Of a stretch of DNA of 35,682 nucleotides, positions 15,423 to 22,074 are shown piece by piece (within the stretch, counting starts at the first letter, position 1; each line of letters opens with the position of its first letter). The stretch covers positions 1 to 35,682 of the forward strand of contig CAMZEC010000021.1 in assembly GCA_947305645.1 (NCBI GenBank), written 5' to 3'. Made by a program: the position numbers and the translations under genes. This DNA is from an uncultured Bacteroidales bacterium (lineage in GTDB: Bacteria; Bacteroidota; Bacteroidia; Bacteroidales; UBA932). The notes beneath the pieces were generated by a model, which was not told the origin of the DNA, did no database searches, and worked only from the letters and a program-made list of their open reading frames with translations.

Positions 15423-16953
15423 CAAGTGTTATGAGATTGCACAGCAGTGTTCAAGTTCAACAGAGATGAAGAACTTGAACGGTAGTGCATATAATGCTGC
15501 TAGGAAGAATAACTGGATTAAAGACTACGCTTGGTTTGTGAGGAAGCAGCACACACCATACACGTACGAGGAAGTATATGAGATAGCCTTGAATTACACC
15601 TGTTCATCAGATTTCCAGAAAGGGAATGGAAGCGCCTATGGTAAAGCCAGAGAGAACGGCTGGATAAAAGACTATACGTGGTTCACAGTTAAACAACACG
15701 CTCCTTATACATACGAAGAATGTTTTGAGATAGCGAAAAAATATAAGAGCAGAGTCGAATTTGCCAGAGGTGCTGTGGCACCGTATAATGCGGCACTTAA
15801 TCATGGCTGGCTTGATGACTACACGTGGTTTGAGTCCCCCCAGAAACCATATAATTACTGGACAAAGGAGCGGGTTAAAGAAGAGTCAAAAAAGTTTAAA
15901 ACCCGGGGAGAATTTCATGACCAATCTGGCACTGCATACGGTAAGGCGCGAGTCAATGGCTGGCTTGATGAATTCACCTGGCTCAAAGATGACAGAATAG
16001 ATTTTTCAAACGACAAGATTGACTGCGTATACGCATATGAATTCGAAAACTATCATTCGGTATATGTAGGTAGAACGCTCATGAGAAGAGCCCAAGAACG
16101 TGATTACGAACATATGTTCACAGATTCAGATGCCGTTGTTCTGTTTGCCAGAGAGCATGATGTTCCCATCCCCCCTATGAAGGTATTAGAAACGGGCTTA
16201 ACCTTAAAAGAAGGAACTGAGAGGGAAGGTTATTATCTAGAGTATTATCGCTCTAATGGCTGGAACACATTGAATCGTGCAAAGACTGGCGGAATCGGTT
16301 TGTTGTTTAGAAATAAGTGGTCAAAAAGAACTTGTCGTGAAGAAGCTAAGAAGTACAGAACCCGAGCTGAGTTCGCAAAAAAAAGCCCGGGCGCATATGA
16401 GGTCGCAAGAAGTAATCAATGGCTTGATTCATACCCTTGGTTTGAAGAAAAGAGAAAGATAACTGGGTATTGGGAAGATTACAAAAACTGTTATGACGCA
16501 GCATTACAATGTCAAACAAAATCGGAGTTTGCAAATAAGTTCAGTGCGGCATACCTAAGTGCACGGAAAAAAGGTTGGATTAAAGACTACGGGTGGTTTC
16601 TTACTGAGCAAGAGGCACGTAGTAAAGCAAGAACTAAGTGGCGCATAGAAGATTGTATTGAAGAAGCAAAAAAATACAAGTCGAAAAAAGAATTCTCCAC
16701 TAATGCCCTTGGGGCATACAAAGCTGCACTACGATACAAAATAATGGATTCCTTCGACTGGTTTGAACCAACCTCTACTGTTCAGAGCAGAGCCATCAAA
16801 GCTGCCGTAAAAAGAAAATGGACTTATGATGTTTGCAAAGAATTGGCAAGGCAATCTAAGGGCCGTCAGGATTTTCGGAAGAAATCGTCAGGCGCATACA
16901 ATGCAGCTTGGGAAAATGGCTGGCTCGATGATTTTTTCCCAAAGAAAGATTGA
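15397..16953 (+). CDS. GIY-YIG nuclease-like protein flanked by four repeats on each side
   Basis: 518 residues. A central GIY-YIG-like domain (about 205-300) shows VYAY (211-214), YVG (223-225) with following R226, a later Glu in GTEREGYY (E277 region), and LNRAKTGG. On each side are four copies of a roughly 42-residue repeat with pattern E-A-K-K-Y-x-[ST]-R-x-E-F, G-A-Y-x-x-A-R-x-x-G-W-[IL]-x-D-[YF]-x-W-F: about 6-47, 55-96, 104-145, 155-196, then 308-349, 359-401, 415-456, 475-514. GIY-YIG proteins cut DNA, often as homing or repair enzymes; the repeats look like DNA-binding modules. It ends at a strong terminator. Confidence 0.8.
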   Translation: MSRKIYDYNKCYEIAQQCSSSTEMKNLNGSAYNAARKNNWIKDYAWFVRKQHTPYTYEEVYEIALNYTCSSDFQKGNGSAYGKARENGWIKDYTWFTVKQHAPYTYEECFEIAKKYKSRVEFARGAVAPYNAALNHGWLDDYTWFESPQKPYNYWTKERVKEESKKFKTRGEFHDQSGTAYGKARVNGWLDEFTWLKDDRIDFSNDKIDCVYAYEFENYHSVYVGRTLMRRAQERDYEHMFTDSDAVVLFAREHDVPIPPMKVLETGLTLKEGTEREGYYLEYYRSNGWNTLNRAKTGGIGLLFRNKWSKRTCREEAKKYRTRAEFAKKSPGAYEVARSNQWLDSYPWFEEKRKITGYWEDYKNCYDAALQCQTKSEFANKFSAAYLSARKKGWIKDYGWFLTEQEARSKARTKWRIEDCIEEAKKYKSKKEFSTNALGAYKAALRYKIMDSFDWFEPTSTVQSRAIKAAVKRKWTYDVCKELARQSKGRQDFRKKSSGAYNAAWENGWLDDFFPKKD

Positions 16954-16964
16954 TTCAAAATAAC

Positions 16965-17003
16965 GAAGGTGATTCATTTTGTTGTAGTGAATCACCTTCT
17001 TTT
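16965..17003 (+). terminator. Terminator after the GIY-YIG gene
   Basis: Perfect 12-bp stem GAAGGTGATTCA (16965-16976) with TGAATCACCTTC (16988-16999), 11-base loop, then TTTT. Confidence 0.85.
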
Positions 17004-17016
17004 CAATGGTCCAGTA

Positions 17017-17064
17017 TGCAGTGGCAGGGGGTATTGTTAATATATCCCCTGTCATTGCATTTTT
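17017..17064. other. Long hairpin at the 3' end of the Rep-like gene
   Basis: A 14-bp stem (17017-17030 with 17046-17059, two G-T pairs) and a 15-base A+T-rich loop, followed on the plus strand by TTTTT. The Rep-like stop codon lies inside the stem. It may be a second plus-strand terminator, or an origin-type hairpin; the sequence alone does not decide. Confidence 0.6.
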
Positions 17065-17900
17065 AGGATGTCCGTCCAGTTGATTTTGTGACGGCCACGC
17101 GAGAATCGTATGACCGTAAATAAATGGTAGAAGAACATATTTTTTAAAAACTCTTGACTGAGAAGGTCAACTGGAGCGGGCACCGATTTCATAATTGAAA
17201 AGTAATCTTTGAGTTCCTGATAATGTAGCCGGACTTCCAACCTGAAAAGCTTTTTCGGGTTGCCATAGTTACTGAGTATATAGTCTTTGTGGGAGTGGTT
17301 TAGAATTTCTGCACGTTTGTCATATGCTTGCACGGTCACTCCTTCGGTTTTGTTGTGAATGGCTTTCTTCTGCTGGATTGTAATCGTTGGATACTTCAGC
17401 CGGTCCAGAGTTGTTGAATACTCAAAGAAAACTCCCTCCAAAACGCCCTTGCGGTCCCTGACCGCTTTTCGGTTGATTATGGTTGTAACGCTCTTATCCC
17501 TCATCATTCTCTTAATGAACGCTGTAATATTGATAGAACTGTCACAGGCAAGGTCCACAGCCGTATAGTTATTGAGGGTCATACCCAAGGACTCCGGTAA
17601 GGTCAAAACGTCTTGAAGCCATTCACGGTCATATAGGATACGGTTCTCAATTTTATAAAAAACAAAATGGGTCTCGGCGGTCTCTGTGTACATATCAAAT
17701 TTCATTTGCGCCACAGGCTCTCCGTCCTCAACGATATGAAAGAAAAACTTGTACCTATCATTGGTAATACGGTAGAACCGGTACAGGTCTATGTCAATAT
17801 AATTCCCTACCTCAACGTTTTTGAAGCTGTTTAGGACATCCTCCTTGGCGGTATAGCAAATCCGCAATTCGTCAATAACGATTCCATAACTACCAGACAT
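17052..17900 (-). CDS. Possible replication initiator (Rep_trans/filamentous-phage-like)
   Basis: 282 residues from ATG 17898-17900 (MSGSYGIVIDELRICY). Points of resemblance to rolling-circle initiators of the Rep_trans group are TAVDLACDSS (about 113-122), TVQAYDKRAEI (189-199) and LFRLEVRLHYQEL (218-230), the last two being the typical YDK...R-x-E-x-x-L spacing. A clear HUH motif is not seen. If correct, the element can replicate as a circle after excision. The frame extends upstream to 18197 but that part is an arginine-rich non-coding read through the next small ORF. The 3' end carries the long hairpin. Confidence 0.55.
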   Translation of the reverse strand: MSGSYGIVIDELRICYTAKEDVLNSFKNVEVGNYIDIDLYRFYRITNDRYKFFFHIVEDGEPVAQMKFDMYTETAETHFVFYKIENRILYDREWLQDVLTLPESLGMTLNNYTAVDLACDSSINITAFIKRMMRDKSVTTIINRKAVRDRKGVLEGVFFEYSTTLDRLKYPTITIQQKKAIHNKTEGVTVQAYDKRAEILNHSHKDYILSNYGNPKKLFRLEVRLHYQELKDYFSIMKSVPAPVDLLSQEFLKNMFFYHLFTVIRFSRGRHKINWTDILKMQ

Positions 17901-18099
17901 CGTTTTCAGGGTTTGACTCTGAGTTATTATCGGCTGGGCCATTGGTCTTGGGAACCAAGGACCATGTTTGCCGGAGAGCCTGGGATATTTTATCGTTCCA
18001 GTCTTGGGTGTGTTTAATGTTCTTAGAGAGCATCGTCTGCGAGATTTTCTGCTTTGTCTCGCTCGGCATCTGCCGTTTGTAATTAGGTATCTGTTGCAT
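17890..18099 (-). CDS. Small protein with NUMOD3-like segment
   Basis: 69 residues, overlapping the Rep-like start by 11 bases. The segment SETKQKISQTMLSKNIKH followed by DWNDKISQALRQTW resembles NUMOD3-type DNA-binding motifs found next to homing enzymes. The tail is Asn/Glu rich. The overlap suggests a two-gene unit with the Rep-like gene. No clean promoter was found upstream; TATCCTTTG near 18130 is one base too long. Confidence 0.5.
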   Translation of the reverse strand: MQQIPNYKRQMPSETKQKISQTMLSKNIKHTQDWNDKISQALRQTWSLVPKTNGPADNNSESNPENDVW

Positions 18100-18386
18100 A
18101 TCGTATTTTGTTTTTTAATAAATAGTCCACAAAGGATAAAAAGTATAGTAAGTTGCATTGGCCATTTGCTGATAGATGGAAAACATTTTATGGCCAACAG
18201 TTTTTTCGCATTTTTTAGGGCAAATTTTTCGCGCTAAACCGTTATAACCTACTAAGCCTATACCGGCTTGTAAACCTTTCTCTGCAAGTGTACAGAAAAG
18301 CTAGAGATGCAGTCTGGGAAAGAAATAAAGCTTTGAATCCTTGCCATTTTAGGGTGGCAAGAAAGCAGAAGATTTTTACAATAAAG
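18100..18386. other. Non-coding A+T-rich segment with a hairpin
   Basis: About 290 bases without a convincing gene. It holds a 7-bp hairpin CTTGCCA/TGGCAAG (18340-18346 with 18355-18361) and a weaker AAGCC/GGCTT pair near 18255-18269. Together with the structured stretch to 18772 it could be a replication or control region for the circular element; I see no iterons. Confidence 0.5.
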
Positions 18387-18418
18387 TTTTGGAAGTAACG
18401 AATATTATCTTACCTTTG
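18387..18418 (+). promoter_or_regulatory. Promoter for a candidate small RNA
   Basis: TTTTG (18387-18391), 19 bases, TACCTTTG (18411-18418): a full-consensus promoter with no good start codon shortly downstream. Confidence 0.75.
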
Positions 18419-18423
18419 CCGAA

Positions 18424-18498
18424 GTCATTTATGTTATGCCATCATTGGTGGGATAAATGAAACGGACTCCTATCCTCTATATGGACGTCCGTTTTTTT
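18424..18498 (+). ncRNA. Candidate small RNA of about 75 nt
   Basis: From the predicted start near 18424 to the T-run at 18498. The first hairpin is TCATTTAT (18425-18432) with ATAAATGA (18453-18460) around a 20-base loop that can form a CCA/TGG inner pair. The second is the terminator. No ORF of useful size. It could act as an antisense or copy-control RNA or a leader attenuator for the small gene at 18571; nothing in cis shows the target. Confidence 0.5.
18460..18498 (+). terminator. Terminator of the candidate small RNA
   Basis: Stem AAACGGAC (18460-18467) with GTCCGTTT (18487-18494), then further T residues to 18498. Confidence 0.75.
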
Positions 18499-18506
18499 AG
18501 ACCCGT

Positions 18507-18772
18507 AAACTGAGGGGAGGTACTGAAGCAAGGAGGTCCGGCGTTCTTACACCCACTAATGATAATATAAATGAAAAGAAGAACGCGACCAGCATTTGTT
18601 CGCATCTCCGTTGGGGTGGAGTTAGCGAAGCTTGTCAAGGTAAAGGCGCATAAGCGCCATTATAATGGCAAAACCGTGAAGGTTCGTGGTCACTACCGCA
18701 GGTATTAGAGGTGCCTGATGTAGTTCAGACTTGAACTGTACCGCAAGGTACTCTACTCTATCCCCTCAGTTT
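18507..18772. repeat. 12-bp inverted repeat enclosing a small ORF and nested hairpins
   Basis: AAACTGAGGGGA (18507-18518) is the exact inverse of TCCCCTCAGTTT (18761-18772). Nested inside are GCGTTCTT/AAGAACGC (18541-18548 with 18579-18586, which enclose the ATG at 18571), GGCGCATAAGCGCC (18645-18658) and CCATTATAATGG (18657-18668). The right arm followed by TTTT may also terminate transcription. Confidence 0.7.
18571..18708 (+). CDS. 45-residue very basic protein
   Basis: Starts MKRRTRPAFVRISVGVE and ends KTVKVRGHYRRY, with VKVKAHKRHYNG between. The alternating V-K-V-K-A-H and V-K-V-R-G-H pattern recurs in small basic phage proteins, and the composition suggests nucleic-acid binding. It was too short to appear among long open frames. 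The ATG lies in the loop of an 8-bp inverted repeat, and an AGGAGG (18531-18536) stands 34 bases upstream, too far for direct use unless the hairpin brings it closer. Confidence 0.5.
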   Translation: MKRRTRPAFVRISVGVELAKLVKVKAHKRHYNGKTVKVRGHYRRY

Positions 18773-18924
18773 TTTAAGAACAGGTCCAGCCAGGAACGGT
18801 TGGTATCAACAAAGGCAACTGCTTTTCCGAATTATTTCAATGGTTTATTTTTCAACCATCTACAGGAATGATTATTGCAGCATTTGTCGTAGAGCTATTG
18901 TCACATCTTTAAAGAAGAAATAGT
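18709..18924 (+). other. Gap before the secreted-protein gene
   Basis: Apart from the right arm of the inverted repeat, I see only short open stretches (27 codons from ATG 18840; 14 codons from ATG 18869). None has a start, spacing or composition good enough to call. Confidence 0.4.
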
Positions 18925-19773
18925 ATGGCAACGAAACTAGCAGCAAGAGTATTACTTTTCTTTCTTTTCGTATTCCTACGGATTGTCCCGGCACACGGGC
19001 AGTGTGATTTGCAAATCAGTTATTCCGCCAAGGATTTGAAAAAACCTGTTCACGGGGTATTGAGACTAACGCATCCGGATGGAAAGAGCACAGTGCTATT
19101 CAATGATAAGAGCAAAAAGGGGGATATTTGTTATCGCTTGGAACAAATAGGAGATTATCGATTGTCTGTATCTATTAACGGAGGCTCGTTGAAAAATGAG
19201 TCATTGGAAGAGCGTTTCAGCATCACAGGCGAGGAGTATCGAGTTGAGGCAAGTATCAGCTTTAAACTCGAACCCAAGGATAGGCATGACTGGAAGTGCC
19301 GTGATTCGATACCGTCTGGACATTTTCTCATCACGAAGTATTCCAGCCCTTCTCCATTTGTTAAAATCAAGTATCTTTATACCTTGTCCGGAAAAAGAGG
19401 TAAGTTTCCTGGGCCATACTTTTCGGTCATTAATGAAAGCCAGGATACTTTATATGGAGAATATCTAGGGTATTTCTGGGGGGCTTTATCCGCTTGGAAA
19501 GAGGATGGTTATAAAGCATTAGGGGCAATAATTGACACTAACTGTAACGAACATCTTCCATTGTACCCAGGCACTGAAACAATGGCAACAGTTGGAAGTT
19601 TTGGAATACCCATCCCATTGGGGAGATATCGCTTCAACCTTTATTATTCAACTGAAAGAAGCGGCAAAGGTGTACTTCATTTATTAAGTGATACCGACTC
19701 CTTCAGATGGTGGGGAGCTGTTGAGAATTGGCACCAGCTTGTATGCGATTTTGAGGTCGTCTCAATATTATAG
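18925..19773 (+). CDS. Secreted protein of unknown function (element cargo)
   Basis: 282 residues with a clear signal peptide (VLLFFLFVFLRIVPAHGQ). No family recognised. The sequence suggests a beta-rich two-part protein: an Ig- or prealbumin-like first half (KPVHGVLRLTHPDGKSTVLF, then YRLEQIGDYRLSVSINGG), and a second half with aromatic strands (GPYFSVINESQDTLYGEYLG, GRYRFNLYYSTERSGKG). Cysteines are few. It is the only exported product of the element and has no recombination or replication role evident, so it is the likely cargo. It stands alone, 32 bases before the displaced integrase 3' end, on the opposite strand. Confidence 0.75.
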   Translation: MATKLAARVLLFFLFVFLRIVPAHGQCDLQISYSAKDLKKPVHGVLRLTHPDGKSTVLFNDKSKKGDICYRLEQIGDYRLSVSINGGSLKNESLEERFSITGEEYRVEASISFKLEPKDRHDWKCRDSIPSGHFLITKYSSPSPFVKIKYLYTLSGKRGKFPGPYFSVINESQDTLYGEYLGYFWGALSAWKEDGYKALGAIIDTNCNEHLPLYPGTETMATVGSFGIPIPLGRYRFNLYYSTERSGKGVLHLLSDTDSFRWWGAVENWHQLVCDFEVVSIL

Positions 19774-19805
19774 GGGAGGCTGCATTTTCATTGCAAGCCC
19801 TGCAC

Positions 19806-19904
19806 TTATTGTTTCATATAAAGGGACAACCAATCCCGGTTTTCGTCAATAAAAGCCACTACCTTCCGGAAGTCGTTCCAGAGGTTCAACATTTCGACTG
19901 TCTG
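19806..19904 (-). pseudogene. Displaced native 3' end of the serine integrase gene
   Basis: In the frame that passes through the attR core as Leu-Ala-Pro, the minus strand encodes 32 residues (QTVEMLNLWNDF..., ending DWLSLYMKQ) and TAA at 19806-19808. The integrated integrase reads the same Leu-Ala-Pro (residues 531-533) in the same frame at attL. Joining the ends gives a continuous 565-residue protein. There is no start codon of its own in this position, so as integrated it is a silent gene end. Confidence 0.82.
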
Positions 19905-19914
19905 GGGAGCCAAA
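19904..19914. other. attR core
   Basis: Second copy of GGGGAGCCAAA. To its right the sequence continues AAAAGCACC into the terminator, as expected for the original base sequence following tRNA-Asn. To its left is integrase tail sequence. Confidence 0.8.
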
Positions 19915-19947
19915 AAAAGCACCGGCGAATCGCGGGTGCTTTTTTTT
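19912..19947. terminator. Bidirectional terminator, probably the original one of tRNA-Asn
   Basis: A-run (19912-19918), stem GCACC (19919-19923) with GGTGC (19935-19939) and inner GCG/CGC, T-run (19940-19947). It works for the esterase gene on the minus strand (stop at 19949). In the element-free chromosome it would directly follow tRNA-Asn. Confidence 0.8.
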
Positions 19948-19948
19948 G

Positions 19949-20812
19949 CTACGGCTGGAAGCTGCGTGATGCGAAGGGAAGGGCGGTGCGGAGGGCGGTG
20001 TGCCAGTATTCCCAGGTGTGGGCGCCGTTGCGTACGCGGAGTTCGCTGTGAATGCCGGATGCTTTCATTTTCAGGTGCAGGTTCACGGAAAGGAGCATGA
20101 GACCGTCGTCGTCTCCGCAGTCGAAGAACCACTGGACGCCTTTAAGCTGTTCCAGCACTTCCGGAGATGCGTTATCCATAAATTTCAAGGTCGAGTGGTC
20201 GCAGACCGACTGGCATACTATACCAAGCTTATCATTTGGGTTGGTGTTCTTTGCCACTGCGTTTGGCTCATTGTCCAGCCATGCGCTCATGGCGTAACAG
20301 CTTGAGAACATGTCCGGATGGCGCTGACAGTAAACAGTACTGCCACCGCCGCCCATGGACAATCCCATAACTGCACGGTGTCCTTTGTCGGCTATGATGC
20401 GATATCGGCTTTCCACTGCCGGTACAAACTCCTTGAAGAAGAAGTCTTCATAACTCCAGCCGGGCATGTTGAAATAGCCGTTCCATTCGTTATGCGCGTC
20501 GGCATGGCCTGCATTCGGCATAACAATCACCATTTCCCGGGCTTCGCCGGAAGTAATAAGCTCGTCTGCAATGGGCTTCATGCCGCCACGGTTCATCCAA
20601 TCCGTGTAATTGCCATAGAGGCCATGCAGCAGGTACACTACCGGATAGCTTTTTCCGGAATCTGCATATCCTGCCGGCAGATAAACGTTGAATTTGACTT
20701 GGGAGTCCAGAATGGCGCTCCTGAGGCTATCAGTAACAATCTTTCCGGATGCGGCTCCGGCAGTGACGGATGCCAGCATCAAAGCTGACAATGCAAATAT
20801 GATCTTCTTCAT
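19949..20812 (-). CDS. Secreted esterase of the esterase-D/feruloyl-esterase type
   Basis: An alpha/beta hydrolase of 287 residues with signal peptide (cleavage near TAGAASG). Motifs in order: YPVVYLLHGLYGNYTDW (oxyanion region), EMVIVMPN, nucleophile elbow MGLSMGGGG (S152), the acid in FDCGDDDGLM, and the base in NGAHTWEYWH. This is the PF00756 layout, shared by S-formylglutathione hydrolases and secreted carbohydrate esterases. Export favours a carbohydrate esterase; the substrate cannot be told. It has its own promoter and shares the terminator at 19912-19947. Confidence 0.87.
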   Translation of the reverse strand: MKKIIFALSALMLASVTAGAASGKIVTDSLRSAILDSQVKFNVYLPAGYADSGKSYPVVYLLHGLYGNYTDWMNRGGMKPIADELITSGEAREMVIVMPNAGHADAHNEWNGYFNMPGWSYEDFFFKEFVPAVESRYRIIADKGHRAVMGLSMGGGGSTVYCQRHPDMFSSCYAMSAWLDNEPNAVAKNTNPNDKLGIVCQSVCDHSTLKFMDNASPEVLEQLKGVQWFFDCGDDDGLMLLSVNLHLKMKASGIHSELRVRNGAHTWEYWHTALRTALPFASRSFQP

Positions 20813-20828
20813 AACTGGTCGTTTCCTA

Positions 20829-20858
20829 CAAAGTTCGTAAAAAAGAGCGTATATCCAA
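20829..20858 (-). promoter_or_regulatory. Promoter for the esterase gene
   Basis: Minus strand TTG (20856-20858), 19 bases, GAACTTTG (20829-20836), one mismatch to TAnnTTTG, 16 bases before the ATG. Confidence 0.55.
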
Positions 20859-20867
20859 TAAAATACG

Positions 20868-20875
20868 TACCTTTG
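20868..20875 (+). promoter_or_regulatory. -7 box for the queuosine operon
   Basis: TACCTTTG; the predicted start near 20880-20882 leaves a leader of about 50 bases that is almost wholly occupied by two structured elements. No good -33 TTG. Confidence 0.6.
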
Positions 20876-20881
20876 CAGCGC

Positions 20882-20930
20882 GACGGCGAGTTGCCGTCAA
20901 GTGTAACAGGCACCACTTAAAAAACTGCAA
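20882..20930 (+). promoter_or_regulatory. Probable preQ1-I riboswitch before the queuosine transporter gene
   Basis: After a small hairpin GACGGC/GCCGTC (20882-20898) comes an H-type pseudoknot layout: P1 AAGTG (20899-20903) with CACTT (20914-20918), a 10-base loop with CAG (20907-20909), then the A-rich tail AAAAAA (20919-20924) and CTG (20925-20927), which can pair with the loop CAG. The stem, short loop and AAAAAACT tail match preQ1 class I. The ATG follows 3 bases after the tail, so folding with preQ1 should hide the start. The downstream genes YhhQ and QueF make and import the ligand. Confidence 0.72.
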
Positions 20931-21608
20931 ATGAATAATAAATACTCTACTACTTTTCTGCTGATGGCAGTGCTCTTCGTAGTCTGCCTCATTGCATCCA
21001 ATCTTTTTGCAACCAAAGTAATCAGCATCCTCGGAATCAACCTTCCCGGAGCTGTTGTCATTTTCCCTATTTCGTATATCATCAATGACTGCATCTGCGA
21101 AGTATGGGGTTTCCGCAAGACCAGGCTGGTTATCTGGACGGCGTTCGCAATGAATTTATTCGTCGTGCTTGTCGGCCAGTTGCTGGTATGGATGCCGGCC
21201 GCCTCTTTCTGGGACGGAGCCCCGCACTTTGACTATATGTTCAATATGGCACCACGAGTGCTTACCGGGTCGCTCCTCGCATTCCTTGTAGGCTCCACCA
21301 TCAATTCGCTGGTAATGAGCAAGAAAAAGCTTGCCGACAAAGGCCGCTTCTTCGGCGTGCGGGCCATTCTTTCATCGCTTGCGGGAGAGTTCGCGGACTC
21401 TATGATTTTCATGCCTATAGCCTTCTGGGGAACGCCTGTAAAGACTCTGTTTTGGATGATGGTCGCGCAGGTGAGCTTTAAAGTCTGCTACGAAATAGTG
21501 GCGCTTCCCCTTACTGCATTCGTTGTACGCAGGGTAAAAGACCACGAAGGAGTAGACACCTTCGACGAAGGAATATCCTATAATCCGTTTAAAATTACAG
21601 ACGTATAG
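20931..21608 (+). CDS. yhhQ: Queuosine precursor transporter, YhhQ family
   Basis: 225 residues, about six membrane helices. Typical stretches are CLIASNLFATKVISI near the start, PGAVVIFPISYIINDCICEV, STINSLVMSKKK and SLAGEFADSMIFMPIAFWG. The family imports preQ0/preQ1 or queuine for tRNA modification. It is directly behind the riboswitch and 3 bases before queF, so salvage and synthesis of preQ1 are under one control. Confidence 0.92.
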   Translation: MNNKYSTTFLLMAVLFVVCLIASNLFATKVISILGINLPGAVVIFPISYIINDCICEVWGFRKTRLVIWTAFAMNLFVVLVGQLLVWMPAASFWDGAPHFDYMFNMAPRVLTGSLLAFLVGSTINSLVMSKKKLADKGRFFGVRAILSSLAGEFADSMIFMPIAFWGTPVKTLFWMMVAQVSFKVCYEIVALPLTAFVVRRVKDHEGVDTFDEGISYNPFKITDV

Positions 21609-21611
21609 CAT

Positions 21612-22073
21612 ATGAGCAACACACGCAAGGAAGAGAATCTCAAAGCCCTTGGCCGCGAGACTAATTATAACCAGAACTATGCCCCCGAAGTACTGGAGGC
21701 CTTCGAAAACAAACACCCCGACAACGACTACTGGGTCCGTTTCAACTGCCCCGAGTTCACGGCCGTCTGCCCAATTACCGGGCAGCCTGACTTTGCCGAA
21801 ATACGCATAGGATACATCCCCGGCCAGCGCATGGTTGAGAGCAAGAGCCTTAAACTCTATCTTTTCAGCTTCCGCAACCACGGCGCCTTCCATGAGGACT
21901 GCGTGAACATCATCATGAAAGACCTCATTGCCCTCATGGAACCCAAGTATATCGAGGTGACAGGTTTCTTCCTGCCTCGCGGTGGCATAAGCATACACCC
22001 TTACGCCAACTGGGGCCGCCCTGGAACCAAGTACGAAAAACTCGCAGAAAAACGACTTGAAAACCACGAATAG
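21612..22073 (+). CDS. queF: NADPH-dependent 7-cyano-7-deazaguanine reductase (preQ1 synthase)
   Basis: QueF reduces preQ0 to preQ1 in the cytoplasm. The 153-residue single-domain (YkvM-type) form shows the catalytic Cys in [13 protein letters not shown] (C53) with D60, and the NADPH motif ESKSLKLY (76-83), followed by [13 protein letters not shown]. The C-terminal [14 protein letters not shown] is also typical. It is the second gene behind the preQ1 riboswitch and ends 1 base before the CBM9-like gene. Confidence 0.95.
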   Translation: MSNTRKEENLKALGRETNYNQNYAPEVLEAFENKHPDNDYWVRFNCPEFTAVCPITGQPDFAEIRIGYIPGQRMVESKSLKLYLFSFRNHGAFHEDCVNIIMKDLIALMEPKYIEVTGFFLPRGGISIHPYANWGRPGTKYEKLAEKRLENHE

Positions 22074-22074
22074 C

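Larger units (their letters stand above)
12032..19914. mobile_element. Integrated element of about 7.9 kb in tRNA-Asn, serine-integrase type
   Basis: The two ends are the 11-bp direct repeat GGGGAGCCAAA at 12032-12042 and 19904-19914 (7,872 bp apart). The interior is visibly richer in A+T than its flanks, with a large serine integrase at the left end. Joining the ends restores one continuous 565-codon integrase frame across the repeat, and joining the outer flanks puts tRNA-Asn in front of a strong terminator. Together these define attL, attR, attP and attB. Contents: integrase, small ORFs, a second serine recombinase, a DUF2693-like protein, a GIY-YIG repeat protein, a possible Rep protein, a structured non-coding segment and a secreted protein. 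No relaxase, coat, Zot or type IV secretion genes are visible, so it would need help to transfer. Confidence 0.88.

Noticed and set aside
17900..18197. N-terminal extension of the Rep-like frame
   Set aside because: Arginine-rich, low-quality sequence covering the 69-residue ORF; the ATG at 17900 gives a clean start.
18778..18912. Short hydrophobic reading frame ending MIIAAFVVELLSHL, possible phage coat peptide
   Set aside because: No adequate start codon except one giving 14 residues, and no processing site or neighbouring phage structural genes.
19881..19912. Bases resembling a tRNA T-arm plus acceptor end (GGTTCAAC ... GGGGAGCCA) near attR
   Set aside because: No T-stem can form and only the 11-bp core is shared with tRNA-Asn; the frame here is the integrase tail, so it is not a tRNA fragment.
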